From NCBI GenBank assembly GCA_021799495.1, contig JAJZAI010000005.1:52416-116415 (forward strand): a stretch of 64,000 nt of DNA. The letters are read 5' to 3'. Positions 52,847 to 64,000 of the stretch are shown piece by piece. The position numbers were made by a program, and so were the translations under genes. This DNA is from Deltaproteobacteria bacterium (GTDB lineage Bacteria > Desulfobacterota > Binatia > Binatales > Binataceae). Position 1 is the stretch's first letter. The number at the start of each line of letters is the position of its first letter. Below the pieces are notes generated by a model. The model saw only the letters and a program-made list of their open reading frames with translations. It ran no database searches and was not told where the DNA came from.

Positions 52847-54169
52847 TCAGGCGAGGGCGCAGCTCAGGGAATGCGCCGTGGCCGATTCGACGCGCACGCG
52901 GACGGTCGCGCCCGGCGCAATTTCCGGATGGCCCGGAAAGACGGCGGTCTTGAACTGCGGCGTTTTGCCCGCCAGTATCCCGCCGCCGCGCCGCGCCGGT
53001 CCTTCCACCAGCACCGGGAATTCGCGTCCGATCAGCGCGCGATTGCGTTCGCGCGAGATGCTTTCCTGCAGGGCGATAATCTCGGAAAGGCGCCGGCCCT
53101 TTTCTTCTTCGCCGACCGAATCGCCAAGCCGAAACGCGCGCGTATGCTCGCGCACCGAATACTTGAAGGTGAAGGCGGAATCGTAGCCGACCGTGCGCAT
53201 CAGTTCGACGGTCGCGCGGAAGTCATCGTCTTGCTCGCCGTGGAAGCCGACAATGATGTCGGTTGAGAGCGCCAACTCCGGAATCGCCGCGCGCAGCCGG
53301 GCGACGAGCGCCAAGTATTCGCCCGCCGTGTAGCCGCGTTCCATCGCCGCCAACACCCGATCCGATCCCGATTGCACCGGCAGATGCAGGTAGGGCTGAA
53401 CCTTCGGCTCGGACGCCATCGTTTCGATCAGTTCAGGCGTCATGTCGGACGGATGGGGCGAGGTGAAGCGAATCCGCTCGATTCCAGCGACGCCCGCAAC
53501 GTTTCTCAGCAGCGCGGCGAAGCCGGTCTCGCCGGCGCGGTAGGCGTTGACCGTCTGGCCGAGCAATACGATTTCGCGCACGCCTGCCGCGGCGAGTCCG
53601 CGGACTTCGCGCAGGATATCGTCCGGCGCCACCGAACGTTCGCGGCCGCGCACGTAAGGAACCACGCAAAAGGCGCAGAACTTGTCGCATCCGCGCATCG
53701 CCGTGACGTACGCGCGCACGCCGGCTTCGTATTCGGGAGCGAGATCGCCGTAAGTCTCGCCGCGGTTGAGCCGCACGTCGATCGCCGGGTCGAAGCGCTC
53801 CGCGCCAAGCATCTCGGGCAGCCGCCGATAGGAATCGGGACCGGCGATCAGATCGAGCCACGGCGCCTTTTCGATCAGCGCGGCGCGATTATGCTGCGCC
53901 ATGCATCCGAGCAATCCGAGCCGCATCCCGGGCCGCGCCTGTTTCAGGCGGGCGAGATCGCCGAGCCGCCCGATTATCCGTTCCTCGGCATGCTCGCGGA
54001 TCGCGCAGGTGTTGAGCAGGATAACGTCGGCGTCCTCGGGCCGCGCCGCGGCCGCATAGCCGGCGCGCCGCAGCACGGCGGTCACCAGTTGCGAGTCGGC
54101 GATATTCATCTGGCATCCGTAGGTTTCCAGCCAGACGCTGCGCGGCGGAATATGGTTCTGCGCGGCCAT
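52847..54169 (-). CDS. miaB: tRNA-2-methylthio-N6-isopentenyladenosine37 synthase MiaB
   Basis: Radical-SAM methylthiotransferase that modifies A37 of tRNAs reading codons starting with U. The 440-residue protein has the UPF0004 domain with three Cys (ETYGCQMN, LLNTCAIRE, LLGCMAQ), the radical-SAM CxxxCxxC in GCDKFCAFCVVPYVRGRE, and a C-terminal TRAM domain (about 370-440). VPYVRGRERS and NTCAIREHAE favour MiaB over RimO or MtaB. It is convergent with the lipoprotein gene and divergent from the 2OG oxygenase. miaA is not in the window. Confidence 0.96.
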   Translation of the reverse strand: MAAQNHIPPRSVWLETYGCQMNIADSQLVTAVLRRAGYAAAARPEDADVILLNTCAIREHAEERIIGRLGDLARLKQARPGMRLGLLGCMAQHNRAALIEKAPWLDLIAGPDSYRRLPEMLGAERFDPAIDVRLNRGETYGDLAPEYEAGVRAYVTAMRGCDKFCAFCVVPYVRGRERSVAPDDILREVRGLAAAGVREIVLLGQTVNAYRAGETGFAALLRNVAGVAGIERIRFTSPHPSDMTPELIETMASEPKVQPYLHLPVQSGSDRVLAAMERGYTAGEYLALVARLRAAIPELALSTDIIVGFHGEQDDDFRATVELMRTVGYDSAFTFKYSVREHTRAFRLGDSVGEEEKGRRLSEIIALQESISRERNRALIGREFPVLVEGPARRGGGILAGKTPQFKTAVFPGHPEIAPGATVRVRVESATAHSLSCALA

Positions 54170-54290
54170 CGATCGGTATCGGCAAATGATAGGCTATCGG
54201 ACCAAGACCATACAACGCGCCCCGTTTCACGCGGGCGGAGCGGGCAGGGTTGCATTGATACGCCCGCGTGCGGCGGCGGAAGTGGTCACG

Positions 54291-55022
54291 ATGGAATCCG
54301 CGGAGACAATCCAAACCGAAATCGAACGGCGCGTCGGGCGCCTTGAATGGTCCGGGATCGAAGCGGCGCTTGACGATCGCGGCTTCGCGCTGATTCCGGC
54401 GCTGCTGCGGGCCGGCGAATGCGCGGCGGTCGCGGCGATGTACCATCGGCGCGAGCTGTTCCGATCGCGGGTCGAGATGGCGCGGTTCCGCTTCGGTCTC
54501 GGCGAGTACAAATATTTCGCCGCGCCGTTGCCGCCGCTGGTGGCGGCCTTGCGCGCGTCGCTATATCGGCGGCTGGCGCCGATCGCCGCGCGCTGGAGCG
54601 AATCGTTGCGGATGGGCGCGGAGTATCCGGCGACGCTGGATCAATTTCTTCGCGTCTGTTGCGCGGCCGGTCAGACGAAGCCCACGCCGCTGGTTCTTCG
54701 CTACGCCGCCGGCGGTTACAACTGCATGCATCAGGATTTGTACGGCGAGATTTTCTTTCCGCTGCAGGCGACGGTGATGCTGTCGCGCCCGGAAATCGAT
54801 TTCGCGGGCGGCGAGTTTCTGCTCGCCGAGCAGCGTCCGCGCGCGCAATCGCGGGTCGAGGCGATACGGCTGGAGCGCGGGATGGCGATCGTTTTCGCGA
54901 CGCGCTGGCGTCCGGCGCGGGGCGCGCGCAACGTCTATCGCGCCGCGGTTCGGCACGGCGTCAGCACGGTTGCGCGCGGCGGCCGGACCACGCTCGGAGT
55001 GATCTTTCACGACGCCCGCTGA
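54291..55022 (+). CDS. 2-oxoglutarate/Fe(II)-dependent oxygenase
   Basis: A 243-residue prolyl-4-hydroxylase-like dioxygenase. The iron triad is His147 and Asp149 (NCMHQDLYGE) with distal His222 (VRHGVS), and Arg232 (RGGRTTLG) probably binds 2-oxoglutarate. Other conserved blocks are YKYFAAPLPP, FAGGEFLLAEQRPRAQSR and LGVIFHDA. The start at 54291 is the first reasonable ATG after the divergent miaB promoter region; an open frame extends upstream to 54186. Members of this family are widespread and mostly uncharacterised; hydroxylation of a protein or nucleic acid is possible. The zinc-ribbon gene follows in the same direction. Confidence 0.85.
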   Translation: MESAETIQTEIERRVGRLEWSGIEAALDDRGFALIPALLRAGECAAVAAMYHRRELFRSRVEMARFRFGLGEYKYFAAPLPPLVAALRASLYRRLAPIAARWSESLRMGAEYPATLDQFLRVCCAAGQTKPTPLVLRYAAGGYNCMHQDLYGEIFFPLQATVMLSRPEIDFAGGEFLLAEQRPRAQSRVEAIRLERGMAIVFATRWRPARGARNVYRAAVRHGVSTVARGGRTTLGVIFHDAR

Positions 55023-55083
55023 ACCGCGCCGCTTGCGGCAATTTCGGCGCGATGGCAACCTGACGACAGGTGCAGCGTCCGCG

Positions 55084-55293
55084 ATGGCGACCCGGCGCAC
55101 TCCCTCTTTCGATCGGCTCGAGGCGAGCCTGCTCGCCTGCCCGCAATGCCGGGTGGCCGTGCCCGTCCGCAAACGGCTGCTGTTAATCCTGCCCGAAGGC
55201 GACAAATACGAATATGTCTGCCCGCGCTGCGGCGCCACTTGCGGCGACACGATTCAGAAGCAGGAACCGCCTGCTCCGCGCCGGCCGTTTTGA
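55084..55293 (+). CDS. Small zinc-ribbon protein
   Basis: A 69-residue protein: MATRRTPSFDRLEASLLACP leading into two CxxC knuckles (ACPQCR and VCPRCG, plus a further Cys in ATCGD) separated by about 27 residues rich in Arg, Lys and Leu, and a Pro-rich end. It has the form of a two-knuckle zinc ribbon. The start at 55084 is chosen from sequence pattern; the open frame begins 17 codons earlier. It lies 61 bp downstream of the 2OG oxygenase gene and may be co-transcribed. Function unknown. Confidence 0.6.
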   Translation: MATRRTPSFDRLEASLLACPQCRVAVPVRKRLLLILPEGDKYEYVCPRCGATCGDTIQKQEPPAPRRPF

Positions 55294-55305
55294 GCTTCCG
55301 CCGGC

Positions 55306-55704
55306 TCAGCCGTTGCCCGCGGCTGACGTCGGCTCGATCTCGTACATCACCCGCACCTCGCCCGGCTGCGCGAATGGATATTTGTCCTGGCCGAGATATT
55401 TCTTGGCGAGCGAATCTATATGCGCCGCCGCACCCTGCTCGGTCTCGGTGAGTACGAGGCCGCGCACCTGCACGTAACGATAGGGATTCTGCGGATCGAG
55501 AATCGCAAGCGCGACCCGCGCGCCCGGCTTCAGCGTGCGCGCTTTTACCCGTCCGCGGGCGGTGTTGACGCGGATTTTGCCGGCCGCGTAGTCGAACCAA
55601 ATCGGCGTCACCTGCGGGGAGCCGTCCTTCATCACGGTGGCGAGATTCGCGAAGGCCGGCTTCGCGCTCAAAAGATCTAGATATTTTTCGGGAATCACTG
55701 ACAT
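55306..55704 (-). CDS. PPOX-class flavin/F420-dependent oxidoreductase
   Basis: A split-barrel protein of 132 residues in the pyridoxamine-phosphate-oxidase-like superfamily. AFANLATVMKDGSPQVTPIW is the hallmark segment, followed by RVNTARGRVKARTLKPGARV and the flavin-phosphate region NPYRYVQVRGLV. Members bind FMN, F420 or haem; the short length and VTPIWFDY resemble the F420-dependent group, but this cannot be proven from sequence. GGAGGAG lies seven bases before the ATG at 55704. It is convergent with the zinc-ribbon gene and 13 bp from its stop. Confidence 0.85.
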   Translation of the reverse strand: MSVIPEKYLDLLSAKPAFANLATVMKDGSPQVTPIWFDYAAGKIRVNTARGRVKARTLKPGARVALAILDPQNPYRYVQVRGLVLTETEQGAAAHIDSLAKKYLGQDKYPFAQPGEVRVMYEIEPTSAAGNG

Positions 55705-56007
55705 GGCTGAACTCCTCCGCGCGCGGCGCGCTGAAATCGCCGCGCGATTCGATCAGGGTCGCGCCGGAAAGACCGTCCGTCAATAGCGGCGCCATGAGGC
55801 GATTGTGCGCGGTTGCGGCGACCATCGCGCGAATACGACAATCATCGCCGCGCCGGTTATCTTCCACGCCTTCGCCTGTCCACAGGATTTTGATGAAATT
55901 TGACTCAACAAATGCTATCAGTTAATCACGTTAGGCTGACCTGAAGGACGGCGAAGGGGTGGGACCGTCCGCTTTTCCGTTTGCGAATTTCCGCGAGGAG
56001 TTTGGCG
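55705..56007. other. Intergenic region upstream of the bactofilin gene
   Basis: About 300 bp between divergent genes. TTGACT at 55900-55905, followed about 17 bp later by TAATCA, is a possible promoter for the bactofilin gene. AGGAG lies before the bactofilin ATG. No gene or structured RNA was recognised. Confidence 0.35.
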
Positions 56008-56586
56008 ATGGCGCTGTTCAACAAGGATTCAGATAAAAGCCCCAAGAATGATCAGAATCTGCGCATGCAGCCGCCCGCGCCGCCTCCGCCGGTAACGCCG
56101 ACCGTGGTCGCGACGGGCCCGAGCGCCACCGAAAAGCCGGTCACTCCAATCCGCCCGAGCGCGCCCGCGGCGGAATCGCGCGCCTACCTCGACAGCGGGT
56201 CGAAAATCTCCGGCAAACTCTCTTTCGACGGACCGACGCGAATCGACGGCCAGGTTGACGGCGAAATTCTCGCCAAGGACAGCCTGACGATCGGCGAGAG
56301 CGCGGTCGTGACCGCGCAAATCAAGAGCGGTTCGATGGTGATCGCCGGGCGCGTCAGCGGCGATATCGTCGCCCAGCAGCGAATCGAGATCCGACCGTCG
56401 GCGAAGGTTATCGGAAATATCACCGCGCCGGTGCTGGTGGTGCACGAGGGCGCGATGTTCGAGGGGCATTGCTCGATGCAGCCGGAAGCGGCGCAATCAG
56501 GAAAAGTCACGGTGTTCCCCAAAGAAGACCGGCCGCCCGCCCAGGAACGGGTCGCCGCCGCCGGCGGGGTTCAGAAGCAAGCCTAA
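56008..56586 (+). CDS. Bactofilin
   Basis: A 192-residue cytoskeletal protein that self-assembles into nucleotide-free polymers. A disordered Pro-rich N-terminus (about 1-55) precedes the right-handed beta-helix core (about 60-160) built from short repeats such as LSFDGPTRIDGQVDGEI, LTIGESAVVTAQIKSG and VIAGRVSGDIVAQQRIEI. The tail is Lys/Pro-rich. AGGAG is upstream of the ATG at 56008. Placement immediately upstream of the ATP synthase genes is a known order in deltaproteobacterial relatives. Likely role: shape or localisation scaffold at the membrane. Confidence 0.93.
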   Translation: MALFNKDSDKSPKNDQNLRMQPPAPPPPVTPTVVATGPSATEKPVTPIRPSAPAAESRAYLDSGSKISGKLSFDGPTRIDGQVDGEILAKDSLTIGESAVVTAQIKSGSMVIAGRVSGDIVAQQRIEIRPSAKVIGNITAPVLVVHEGAMFEGHCSMQPEAAQSGKVTVFPKEDRPPAQERVAAAGGVQKQA

Positions 56587-56683
56587 TTCCAGAAGCTTTG
56601 CTAAATTAATTGATGAGCTCGTATTAGCTTGACATTCGGGCTCAGGGATGATTCTGCTCTTGCGGGAGAGTTGATGTCGTAAC

Positions 56684-57139
56684 ATGCACATTCCGCCGGA
56701 CTGGGATGTCTTTGGCATCCTGATTGTGTCCTTCCTCGCCTTCTGGGTCATATTCGGCTGGCTTTTTTTCGATCCATTCCTTAAGTTACTCGGCGAACGC
56801 GAGGGCCGGATAAAAGACCTCAACGAACGCGCCGAGCGGCTGTTGGCCGAGGCCAAAAGCGCGATCGAAGATCGTGAGAATCAACTCGCCGGCGTGCGCC
56901 GCAACGCGCTGACGCGCCGCGAGAGCGAACGGCGGGCGGCGGAGGCCGAAGCGGCCAGAACGCTCGAGGAAGCGCGCCGCGAGGCGCGCGCGGCGCTGGA
57001 GAACATGCGCGCCGGAATCGATCGGGATATCGAGGCGGCCAAGGGCGATTTGGAGCGGATTGCGCGCGAGCTGGCGGCCGAGCTGGCCGGGCGCGTGCTG
57101 GGCCGGCCGGTGCGAGCGGATGGAGCGGCGAATAATTAA
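56684..57139 (+). CDS. ATP synthase F0 subunit b' (AtpF')
   Basis: One of the two peripheral-stalk subunits. The 151-residue protein has one N-terminal membrane helix (VFGILIVSFLAFWVIFGWLFF, about 9-29; quoted in part) and a long charged coiled coil (ERAERLLAEAKSAIEDRENQ onwards) ending in LAAELAGRVLGRPV. TTGACA at 56629-56634 may belong to a promoter for the operon; the -10 is weak. The stop of this gene is directly followed by the next ATG. Having separate b' and b genes is typical of deltaproteobacteria, photosynthetic bacteria and their relatives. Confidence 0.9.
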   Translation: MHIPPDWDVFGILIVSFLAFWVIFGWLFFDPFLKLLGEREGRIKDLNERAERLLAEAKSAIEDRENQLAGVRRNALTRRESERRAAEAEAARTLEEARREARAALENMRAGIDRDIEAAKGDLERIARELAAELAGRVLGRPVRADGAANN

Positions 57140-57715
57140 ATGAAGCGACGGGCGACAATCGCAGGAATGATCGTGGCGGCGCTTTCGCCGTCGCTCGCGT
57201 ATGCGGCCGAAAGCGGCGGCGCCGAACATGGCACGTGGGGCGCGCTGGTCTTTTACATCATCAACTTCTCGCTCTTCATCGGAATCCTGGTGAAATACCT
57301 GCTGCCGGCGGGAAAGCATTTCTTTGTCGAGCGCGCCGTCGGCATCCGCGACACGATGTCCAAAGCGGACCGCGCGTTTCACGAAGCGCAGGAGCTGGCG
57401 AATCAGGCGGCGGAGAAGCTCGCCCGGCTCGAAGCGGAGAAGGCCCGGATCGCGTCCGATCTCGCCGACGAGACCGTTTATCAAATCGGACGGATCTACG
57501 ATCAGGCGCAGGAAGCGGCCGGACGGATCAGGCGCGATAACGAATTGTCGATGGCCGCATTGCGCGAAGACGCCTCGCGCCGGGTGCGCGAAGCCCTGGC
57601 GCAGGCGGCGGCGCGGCTGGCGTTCCGGATGGTCGCGGCGGATTTCTCGGCCGCCGACCAGCAACGGCTGGTGGGAGCCTTCGTCGATCGGCTGGGCGCA
57701 GAGGCGCGGCGATGA
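57140..57715 (+). CDS. atpF: ATP synthase F0 subunit b
   Basis: Second peripheral-stalk subunit, 191 residues. A signal-like first hydrophobic stretch (IAGMIVAALSPSLAYAAE) is followed by the true membrane helix (WGALVFYIINFSLFIGILVK, about 33-52) and a coiled coil with the b-subunit pattern. The extra N-terminal segment may be a cleaved signal, as in several b subunits of this lineage. It overlaps atpH by four bases and begins directly after b'. Residues 140-190 contact F1. Confidence 0.92.
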   Translation: MKRRATIAGMIVAALSPSLAYAAESGGAEHGTWGALVFYIINFSLFIGILVKYLLPAGKHFFVERAVGIRDTMSKADRAFHEAQELANQAAEKLARLEAEKARIASDLADETVYQIGRIYDQAQEAAGRIRRDNELSMAALREDASRRVREALAQAAARLAFRMVAADFSAADQQRLVGAFVDRLGAEARR

Positions 57716-58248
57716 AAACCTCGAAGGTCGCCAAGCGCTACGCGCGCTCTCTGATGGGACTCAGCGCCGATCACGCACAGCTCGAAAAATGGGGCGCCGA
57801 GCTCGAACGGCTCGCAAAAATCGTTGACGAGCCCGAGACGGCCGGGATACTCGACATGCCAACCGTCACGCTGCAGGCGCGGGTCGAAGCGGTGGGCAAA
57901 ATCGCCGAACGGCTCGACCTCAGCTATCCGGTGCGCGCGTTCGCGATCGTCGCCGCGCGGCACGGCCGGATTCGCGAAGTCTCGGCGATGGCCGAACGGT
58001 ACGGCCGGATGCTTGACGATTTGCTGGGCCGCACGCGCGCGACGATCACTTTCGCGCGCGAGCCGGGCGCCGGCGAACTGCAAAACGTGGTGGCGGCGCT
58101 CGAGGCGATCGCCAAAAAGCGCGTGATCGCGACCACCCGAATCGACGGCGCGCTGGTGGGCGGCGCGGTCGCCGAACTCGAAGGAAAAATTTACGACGGC
58201 AGTCTCACGACCCGGCTGGCCGAGGCGGAAAGACGCCTGGGCGGCTGA
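57712..58248 (+). CDS. atpH: ATP synthase F1 subunit delta
   Basis: Links the peripheral stalk to the top of F1; 178 residues. The N-terminal helical domain begins KVAKRYARSLMGLSADHAQL and the C-terminal region has the family end IDGALVGGAVAELEGKIYDG and SLTTRLAEAERRL. It overlaps atpF by four bases (ATGA) and is 21 bp from atpA. Normal length and full domain set. Confidence 0.95.
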   Translation: MKTSKVAKRYARSLMGLSADHAQLEKWGAELERLAKIVDEPETAGILDMPTVTLQARVEAVGKIAERLDLSYPVRAFAIVAARHGRIREVSAMAERYGRMLDDLLGRTRATITFAREPGAGELQNVVAALEAIAKKRVIATTRIDGALVGGAVAELEGKIYDGSLTTRLAEAERRLGG

Positions 58249-58269
58249 TCGCGGCGACGAATCAGGCAT

Positions 58270-59796
<1,527 letters not shown>

Positions 59797-59815
59797 GACG
59801 GCGCATAGTTGACGG

Positions 59816-60673
59816 ATGGCGACACTCAAGGCGATTCGCCGGCGCATAGCGTCGGTCAAATCCACGCAGCAAACCACGCGCGCGATGAAGCTGGTCGCGG
59901 CCTCGCGCCTGCGCCGCGCGCAGGAGGCGCTGTTCAACGCGCGTCCCTATCACGAAGCGCTCACCCGCGTCTCCGACTCGTTGCTCGCCTCCGCTCCCGA
60001 AGCGCTGGGCGCGCCCGAAGGGGCGGAGCGCGCGCGGTTGCTGGTCGTGGTCACGTCCGACCGCGGGCTTTGCGGCGGTTACAACGCGAATCTTATACGC
60101 CTTGCCGAAGAAACGATGGCCGCTGCGCGATCTGAAGGCCTCACGCCCAGACTTTTCGTCATCGGCCGCAAAGGCGCCGAGCATTTTAAGCGTGCGAAGA
60201 CCCCGCTCGAAGGCGAGCGCGTCAACAACGCGCCCCGGCTGGCGACCGTCGGTTTGGCGCGCGATGTCGCGGCGCGGATGCTGCATGAGTTCCGTGCCGG
60301 CGCGGTGTGCGAGGCGGGCGTAATCTATTCGTCCTTCCACTCCGCGCTTTCGCAACGGCCGGTTTTCGATAAGCTGCTGCCGGTCAAGCCGCCGGAGGCG
60401 GCCGCGGGCGCGGCCGACTATCTGATCGAGCCGAGCGCCGCGGAACTGATTCCCACGGTGCTGCGCAGCTACGTCGAGGCGGCGATTTTTCACGCCCTGC
60501 TCGAAGGCGAAGCCAGCGAGCACGGCGCGCGGATGACCGCGATGGACAGCGCGACCAACAACGCGGTCGAAATGATCGCGCGGCTGACGCTCGAGATGAA
60601 CCGCGCGCGGCAGGCGCAAATCACGAGAGAATTGATGGATATCGTCGGCGGCGCCGAGGCCCTGCGCGGCTAG
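59816..60673 (+). CDS. atpG: ATP synthase F1 subunit gamma
   Basis: Central rotary shaft of F1, 285 residues. N-terminal helix MATLKAIRRRIASVKSTQQT and C-terminal helix MDSATNNAVEMIARLTLEMN with the closing RQAQITRELMDIVGGAEAL are the coiled-coil halves; the Rossmann-like middle contains VVTSDRGLCGGYNAN. No regulatory insertion of the chloroplast type is present. It is 20 bp from atpA and 46 bp from atpD. Confidence 0.97.
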   Translation: MATLKAIRRRIASVKSTQQTTRAMKLVAASRLRRAQEALFNARPYHEALTRVSDSLLASAPEALGAPEGAERARLLVVVTSDRGLCGGYNANLIRLAEETMAAARSEGLTPRLFVIGRKGAEHFKRAKTPLEGERVNNAPRLATVGLARDVAARMLHEFRAGAVCEAGVIYSSFHSALSQRPVFDKLLPVKPPEAAAGAADYLIEPSAAELIPTVLRSYVEAAIFHALLEGEASEHGARMTAMDSATNNAVEMIARLTLEMNRARQAQITRELMDIVGGAEALRG

Positions 60674-62146
<1,473 letters not shown>

Positions 62147-62161
62147 CCGGAGCGCGCCGCG

Positions 62162-62584
62162 ATGGCCGAAACGTTCAATTTCCGGCTGATCACGCCGACC
62201 GGCGTGCTGTTCGACGGCGCCGTCGAACAGGTCACGGCGGTCGGGCCGCTCGGCGAGTTCGGCGTGCTGGCGATGCATGCGAATTTCATCACCTCGATCG
62301 CGCCCGGCGTGATCACGCTGAAGCTCGGCGAAGGGAACTTCAACGAATTCCTGCTCGCGAGCGGACTCGCCGAGGTGAAAGACGGCGCGATGACCGCGCT
62401 GGCGGCCGAGGCCGAGGCGCCCGGCGCGGTTGACAGCGCCGGAGCGGTGGCGCAGGCGACGGCGGCCGAGCAGCGGCTCGCCACGATGAGCATGTTCGAT
62501 CCGGAATACGAGGAAGCCGCGCACGCGCTGGCCCTGGCCCGCGCGCGGGCGCAGATCGAACAATTGCGCCGCGCGCCACGCTGA
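62162..62584 (+). CDS. atpC: ATP synthase F1 subunit epsilon
   Basis: Rotor subunit that couples F1 to the c-ring and inhibits hydrolysis; 140 residues. The N-terminal beta sandwich begins FNFRLITPTGVLFDGAVEQV and includes GPLGEFGVLAMHANFITSI and FNEFLLASGLAEV. The C-terminal helical hairpin (about 95-140) is Ala-rich and lacks a clear ATP-binding motif. It ends the cluster; atpB (a) and atpE (c) are not in the window, so they lie at another locus, as is common in this group. Confidence 0.95.
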   Translation: MAETFNFRLITPTGVLFDGAVEQVTAVGPLGEFGVLAMHANFITSIAPGVITLKLGEGNFNEFLLASGLAEVKDGAMTALAAEAEAPGAVDSAGAVAQATAAEQRLATMSMFDPEYEEAAHALALARARAQIEQLRRAPR

Positions 62585-62753
62585 CCGATCGTAAAGCGCC
62601 GGCCCGGACGCCGCGTTCCGCGGCCGAAACTTTCGCCGGAATTCTTCGTCAAACCGATAGCGCGCCGATTACTTCGCGCGTGAATTCCGTATTTACTTGA
62701 TCGCGCGGAGCCTCGCGGCCGCGCTTCAGCCAAGTTCCATCAAGTTCCATTCG

Positions 62754-64000
62754 ATGATCAGCCTCGCCGCTCGCTTATGCCGTCGCCACCGCTGTACGAA
62801 TCGACCGTCCGGCGGCGGCGCGATCGTGCGGATCGCAATCCTGACGCTGGCGATCGCGCTTTGCGGCGCGCGCGCCGCGCCGGCGGCGGACGCGCCGCCG
62901 CAATGCGCATGGCCGATCGAAATCGACGGCGCCGGCGCCTCCAACGTCGCGCATCCCGATCCCAACGCCACCTATTGGGCCACTCCGTTCGACCCGTCCG
63001 CGTGGCGCAAGGCGATCGTGCGCGGGCGGTTTCCCAAAGCCCGCGTGATGGCGTTTGCGACCTACGACACGCGCGGCGTGGAGACGGCGGGATTGCTCGA
63101 CCTCAACATCGCGCCCGACAAAGGTTCGGCGAGTCCGTTCCGTCCGCAAAGCGCGGCCGAAGCGGCGTCCGCGCGCAACTATACCGTCAGCGTCGGCCGC
63201 GAACGCGACGACTCGCATAATCATCTGGGCGTGCCGCGCCAGGGGCTGGCGTGGATCGTCTATCGGGTTTACGTGCCGGACGGCGGCGCCGATCGCAAGG
63301 GCGGCGCGCCGCTTCCGGCGATCACGCTGGTCGCGGGTGACGGCCGCGCGAAAACCATTCCGGTTTGCCGGCCGCAGCCTTTTCCCAACGCGATCGCGCA
63401 GGCCGAGCGGATGCTGCGCGCGCTCGGCGATTCCGGCGCGTCGGCTGCCGACTATCTGGCGAGCGCGTCCGCGCCCGCGCTCGCGCCCGGCGGCGTGGCG
63501 GAAGTCGATAGCGGCGGATGCGCCGCGGCGCCGCCGCCGTTTCACGTCAGGGTGCTGCCGGGGCTGTTCCATCACGACGCGGTCAAAACGCTGGTCAGCG
63601 GCGGAATCTGCGCCGCGCCGAATCGAATCGTTGTGATTCGCGGCAGGGCGCCCGGTTTTCCCGATACGCATTCCGGCGCGCCGGTATCGAAACCGGCGCC
63701 GGGCGCGGGTCCGATCGCGATGCGCTACTGGTCGATGTGCGACAATCTGGAGGATCCGCCGGCTCCGGTCGCCGCCTGCCAGGCCGACTGGGCCACGCGG
63801 CTCGGCCCGAACGGGAACTATACTTACGTCCTTGCGCCGGGATTTTCGCGTCCCGGATGGCTGGCGCCGGACGCGAGCTTTTTGCCGTGGAACGCGGCGC
63901 CGCAACCCAACTTGCTGATTCTGCGCAACCTGATACCAGCGAACTCATTTACCCAATCGGTGCAGGCCGTGGCGCGCCGCGGATGCGTCGTGGGCGGTTC
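62754..64000 (+). CDS. Secreted protein of unknown function, 3' end cut by window
   Basis: The frame is open from the ATG at 62754 to the window end, at least 415 residues. After a basic stretch (RLCRRHRCTNRPSGGG) there is a hydrophobic segment (IVRIAILTLAIALCG) and a cleavage-like AAPAADAPPQ, so it is probably exported; a GTG at 62826 would give a tidier signal peptide. The mature part opens CAWPIEIDGAGASNVAHPDP and includes ATYWATPFDPSAW, MAFATYDTRGVETAGLLDLN, NYTVSVGRERDD, and MRYWSMCDN. At least seven cysteines suggest disulfides. I do not recognise the family. The ATG is preceded by a 10-bp tandem duplication (62731-62750). Confidence 0.7.
   Translation, partial: MISLAARLCRRHRCTNRPSGGGAIVRIAILTLAIALCGARAAPAADAPPQCAWPIEIDGAGASNVAHPDPNATYWATPFDPSAWRKAIVRGRFPKARVMAFATYDTRGVETAGLLDLNIAPDKGSASPFRPQSAAEAASARNYTVSVGRERDDSHNHLGVPRQGLAWIVYRVYVPDGGADRKGGAPLPAITLVAGDGRAKTIPVCRPQPFPNAIAQAERMLRALGDSGASAADYLASASAPALAPGGVAEVDSGGCAAAPPPFHVRVLPGLFHHDAVKTLVSGGICAAPNRIVVIRGRAPGFPDTHSGAPVSKPAPGAGPIAMRYWSMCDNLEDPPAPVAACQADWATRLGPNGNYTYVLAPGFSRPGWLAPDASFLPWNAAPQPNLLILRNLIPANSFTQSVQAVARRGCVVGG

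Overview
The window is a GC-rich bacterial chromosome segment with tightly packed genes, a Gram-negative envelope gene set (lipoproteins, LolA/LolB-like DUF1329 proteins, periplasmic Spy-like protein, bactofilin) and several gene orders typical of the former Deltaproteobacteria: bactofilin followed by atpF'-atpF-atpH-atpA-atpG-atpD-atpC, xerC-hslV-hslU leading into arginine genes, and argH-lipoprotein-lysA-dapF-dapA. Paired DUF1329 proteins, an amidohydrolase-2 protein, a CaiB-type CoA transferase, an acyl-CoA dehydrogenase and duplicated zinc alcohol dehydrogenases suggest a lineage near Candidatus Binatota (Desulfobacterota_B). That placement is inferred from content and order; no rRNA or marker phylogeny is available here.

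Layout. 1-6 kb: end of an E2 acyltransferase gene, a secreted M20 metallopeptidase, a stand-alone FIST protein, a methyltransferase and an acyl-CoA dehydrogenase. 6-14 kb is accessory: a GIY-YIG-like protein, an SDR, a frameshifted gene, a sigma-54 activator, an excisionase-like HTH protein in AT-rich DNA, a cytochrome c, a universal stress protein and three poorly known proteins, one an HExxH protein with a basic tail. 14-15.6 kb: an AhpD-like protein coupled to ispG. 16-17.8 kb: an ABC/OLD-type ATPase plus TOPRIM-like protein pair with lower GC, the best candidate for a defence system. 17.8-22.7 kb: CaiB, then zinc-ribbon gene-glmU-glmS (UDP-GlcNAc supply). 22.8-39.5 kb: xerC, hslVU, argB-D-F-G-H and lysA-dapF-dapA, interrupted by a Spy-like protein, a lipase-like lipoprotein and a DUF4239 membrane protein. 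39.6-48.5 kb: amidohydrolase, two alcohol dehydrogenases, trxA, cvpA, asnS, a hypothetical gene, rpsU and an SDR. 48.5-55.7 kb: two DUF1329 genes whose promoter regions share a 16-bp element, a lipoprotein, miaB, a 2OG-Fe(II) oxygenase, a zinc-ribbon protein and a PPOX-type flavoprotein. 56-62.6 kb: bactofilin and the F-type ATP synthase genes without subunits a and c. A secreted protein of unknown function runs off the right end.

Most of the window is housekeeping: amino-acid biosynthesis (ornithine to arginine; aspartate semialdehyde to DAP/lysine and peptidoglycan), cell-wall precursor supply, isoprenoid synthesis, protein quality control and energy conversion. The unusual material is in the lower-GC islands at 6.0-6.6, 7.4-8.3, 10.2-10.9 and 16.0-17.8 kb, and in the shared control element of the DUF1329 pair. 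I saw no tRNA, rRNA, CRISPR array, complete insertion sequence or convincing replication origin.
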